Source of the DNA: Phycisphaerales bacterium | GTDB lineage: Bacteria; Planctomycetota; Phycisphaerae; SM23-33 | Assembly (NCBI GenBank): GCA_003485185.1 | Contig: DNAS01000050.1 | Span: forward strand, 1,172 to 14,784 | Length of the DNA: 13,613 nucleotides | Direction: 5' to 3' | Shown: positions 12,663 through 13,613 of the stretch, in pieces | Position numbering within the stretch: the stretch's first letter is position 1 | Layout of the letters: each line of letters opens with the position of its first letter | The notes under the pieces: generated by a model | What the model saw: only the letters and a program-made list of their open reading frames with translations | What the model was told of the DNA's origin: nothing | The model's database searches: none | Translations under genes and position numbers: made by a program

Positions 12663-13454
12663 ATGGACCGCAGACGCGCGCTGACGCAGGGAAAGGCAGG
12701 CGTCCCGCCTCGCCGACGCCCCCCTTCAGGACGGACAGGCGAGACGCCTGTCCTACACAAGAGGGGTTTTACCTTAATCGAACTCCTGGTGGTCATCGCC
12801 ATCGTTTCGCTGCTGGTGAGCATCCTGCTTCCCTCGCTCTCGAAGGCGCGGGACATCGCCAAGCGGGTGGTCTGCCTGACCAACGTCCGACAGATCGGGA
12901 TCAGCATCCACCTGTATTCGCAGGACAACGACGGGTGGGGCATGGGCGCGTATCGCGGCGACGCGCACCAGGTCCAGTACGGCGGTGGAGAGCCTGTATA
13001 CCTCGGCACCCTGATGATCGCGGGCAACATCCCCATGCCGCCGGACGTGCTGTACTGCCCCAACTCGCAGTTTGCGCCCGCATGGAGAACGCCCCGCTGG
13101 TCGAAGACCGCGACGGAGGAGCAGAGCTGGACCAACAAGAACGGCGCGTGTTGCTCCTACACGACGAATCCCAACATAGCCTCCTGGACGCCGGGCAGCC
13201 CGGATGGATATGCCACGACCCGCAACAAGCTGGAAAAACTGTCTCCCTCGCTGGCGATCGTCAGCGACTGGCACGGATACGTTTCCACCAACGCCACGTA
13301 CGGCAATTGCCCGAGAAATCACGGCCTGGACTACTACAATTACATCCGCGTGGATTCCGCGGCGTCGGCATTCCTGGACAACGACCTGGATATCTTCGCG
13401 GGAGTCGAGACCAACAAGAGCACCGGCCAACGGTTCGAGCTGATTTCCAAATAG
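12663..13454 (+). CDS. Second type II-secretion-like prepilin, with a repeat-derived leader
   Basis: 263 residues. A long basic leader of 35 residues ends in KRG, followed by FTLIELLVVIAIVSLLVSIL with Glu at +5 (Glu40). Prepilin peptidase would cut between Gly35 and Phe36. Leader residues 12-31 are encoded by two small palindromes, a dispersed-repeat type, and would be discarded on processing. The C-terminal region has NHGLDYYNYIRVD...FLDND where relatives show NH-x-DG, so the H...DG motif of the first prepilin is degenerate here. ATG 12663 has GGAG eight bases upstream (12651-12654). It follows the PEP-CTERM gene by 82 nt and probably belongs to the same transcript. It ends in TAG, which shows that TAG is used as a stop in this genome. 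Confidence 0.9.
   Translation: MDRRRALTQGKAGVPPRRRPPSGRTGETPVLHKRGFTLIELLVVIAIVSLLVSILLPSLSKARDIAKRVVCLTNVRQIGISIHLYSQDNDGWGMGAYRGDAHQVQYGGGEPVYLGTLMIAGNIPMPPDVLYCPNSQFAPAWRTPRWSKTATEEQSWTNKNGACCSYTTNPNIASWTPGSPDGYATTRNKLEKLSPSLAIVSDWHGYVSTNATYGNCPRNHGLDYYNYIRVDSAASAFLDNDLDIFAGVETNKSTGQRFELISK
12698..12753. repeat. Palindromic repeat pair translated as the prepilin leader peptide
   Basis: GGACAGGCG (12733-12741), loop AGA, CGCCTGTCC (12745-12753) is a perfect 9-bp hairpin. A smaller one, AGGCG (12698-12702) / CGCCT (12706-12710), lies 22 bases before it. The GGCGAGACGCC core is one I recall as dispersed in planctomycete and verrucomicrobial genomes. Here it encodes GVPPRRRPPSGRTGETPVL in the leader. 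Confidence 0.65.
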
Positions 13455-13468
13455 CGTTTCGCCAACCC

Positions 13469-13481
13469 GCGCGTTTCGCGC
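13469..13481. terminator. Tight GC hairpin after the second prepilin gene
   Basis: GCGCG (13469-13473), loop TTT, CGCGC (13477-13481) lies 14 nt past the TAG. It has no T run. It may protect the mRNA end or slow polymerase, but this is a short palindrome in GC-rich DNA and could be chance. Confidence 0.25.
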
Positions 13482-13510
13482 AAGCAAGCCGCTCACGGGA
13501 AACATTGCCT

Positions 13511-13613
13511 ATGTGGAAGACCGTTTCGTTTCTCGCCCCGCCGGCAGCAGCCTCCGCGAATCGCCGCCCTCGCGCGAACCTGCTGGTCGTGCTGGCGGTG
13601 GCGATGGGAGGAT
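13511..13613 (+). CDS. Possible start of another gene, cut by the right edge
   Basis: ATG 13511 opens a frame of 34 codons with no stop before the edge. The peptide starts MWKTVSFLAPPAAASANRRP and goes on to a basic residue and a hydrophobic run (NLLVVLAVAMGG), which looks like the start of a signal peptide or membrane anchor. A GGGAAA about 10 nt upstream is a weak ribosome binding site. It lies 57 nt after the second prepilin and would be part of the same operon. Too little is visible to name a product. Confidence 0.45.
   Translation, partial: MWKTVSFLAPPAAASANRRPRANLLVVLAVAMGG

Noticed and set aside
10831..13138. Long minus-strand frames (449 and 627 codons) opposite the PEP-CTERM and regulator genes
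   Set aside because: They are antisense shadows of repetitive Gly/Thr-rich coding sequence, with no ribosome binding site or motif.

Overview
The window looks like a piece of a high-GC Planctomycetota chromosome, most plausibly from the Phycisphaerae. That is inferred from the gene mix: an ECF-type sigma factor next to a large membrane-bound Ser/Thr kinase, type II-secretion-like prepilins with FTLIELLVVIAI signatures, a PEP-CTERM protein with autotransporter-associated beta-strand repeats, and translated dispersed palindromic repeats. No rRNA, tRNA, CRISPR array or insertion sequence was seen.

Left half, minus strand (read from 8498 down to 1). A membrane histidine kinase (7062-8498) overlaps by ATGA a sigma-54-dependent response regulator (5632-7065). 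Next comes a cytoplasmic helical-barrel protein of unknown activity (4156-5574), then an ECF-like sigma factor (3243-4067) and a receptor-type Ser/Thr kinase (183-3119). The kinase frame stays open past its TAG stop to the window edge, so its real C-terminus may have been cut off by a nonsense change.

Right half, plus strand. A prepilin (8902-9831) is divergent from the histidine kinase. It is followed by a GntR/LacI-type hybrid regulator with its own promoter (10007-11176), a PEP-CTERM beta-repeat surface protein (11246-12580), a second prepilin (12663-13454) and the start of another possible gene at the right edge (13511 onward).

How it may work together. The divergent 403-nt region 8499-8901 carries two back-to-back sigma-54 (-24/-12) promoters of nearly the same sequence, one for the histidine kinase and one for the prepilin. 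The adjacent NtrC-type regulator keeps its GAFTGA motif. The simplest reading is a self-amplifying two-component system that turns on a pseudopilin gene, beside a sugar-responsive-type regulator and an exosortase-substrate surface protein.

Other signals are two sigma-70-like promoters placed so that transcripts would begin at or next to the ATG (5574 and 4067), a 19-bp exact repeat in front of both, and at least four repeat-derived stretches translated inside genes: two in the kinase domain, one at the sigma factor N-terminus and one in a prepilin leader.
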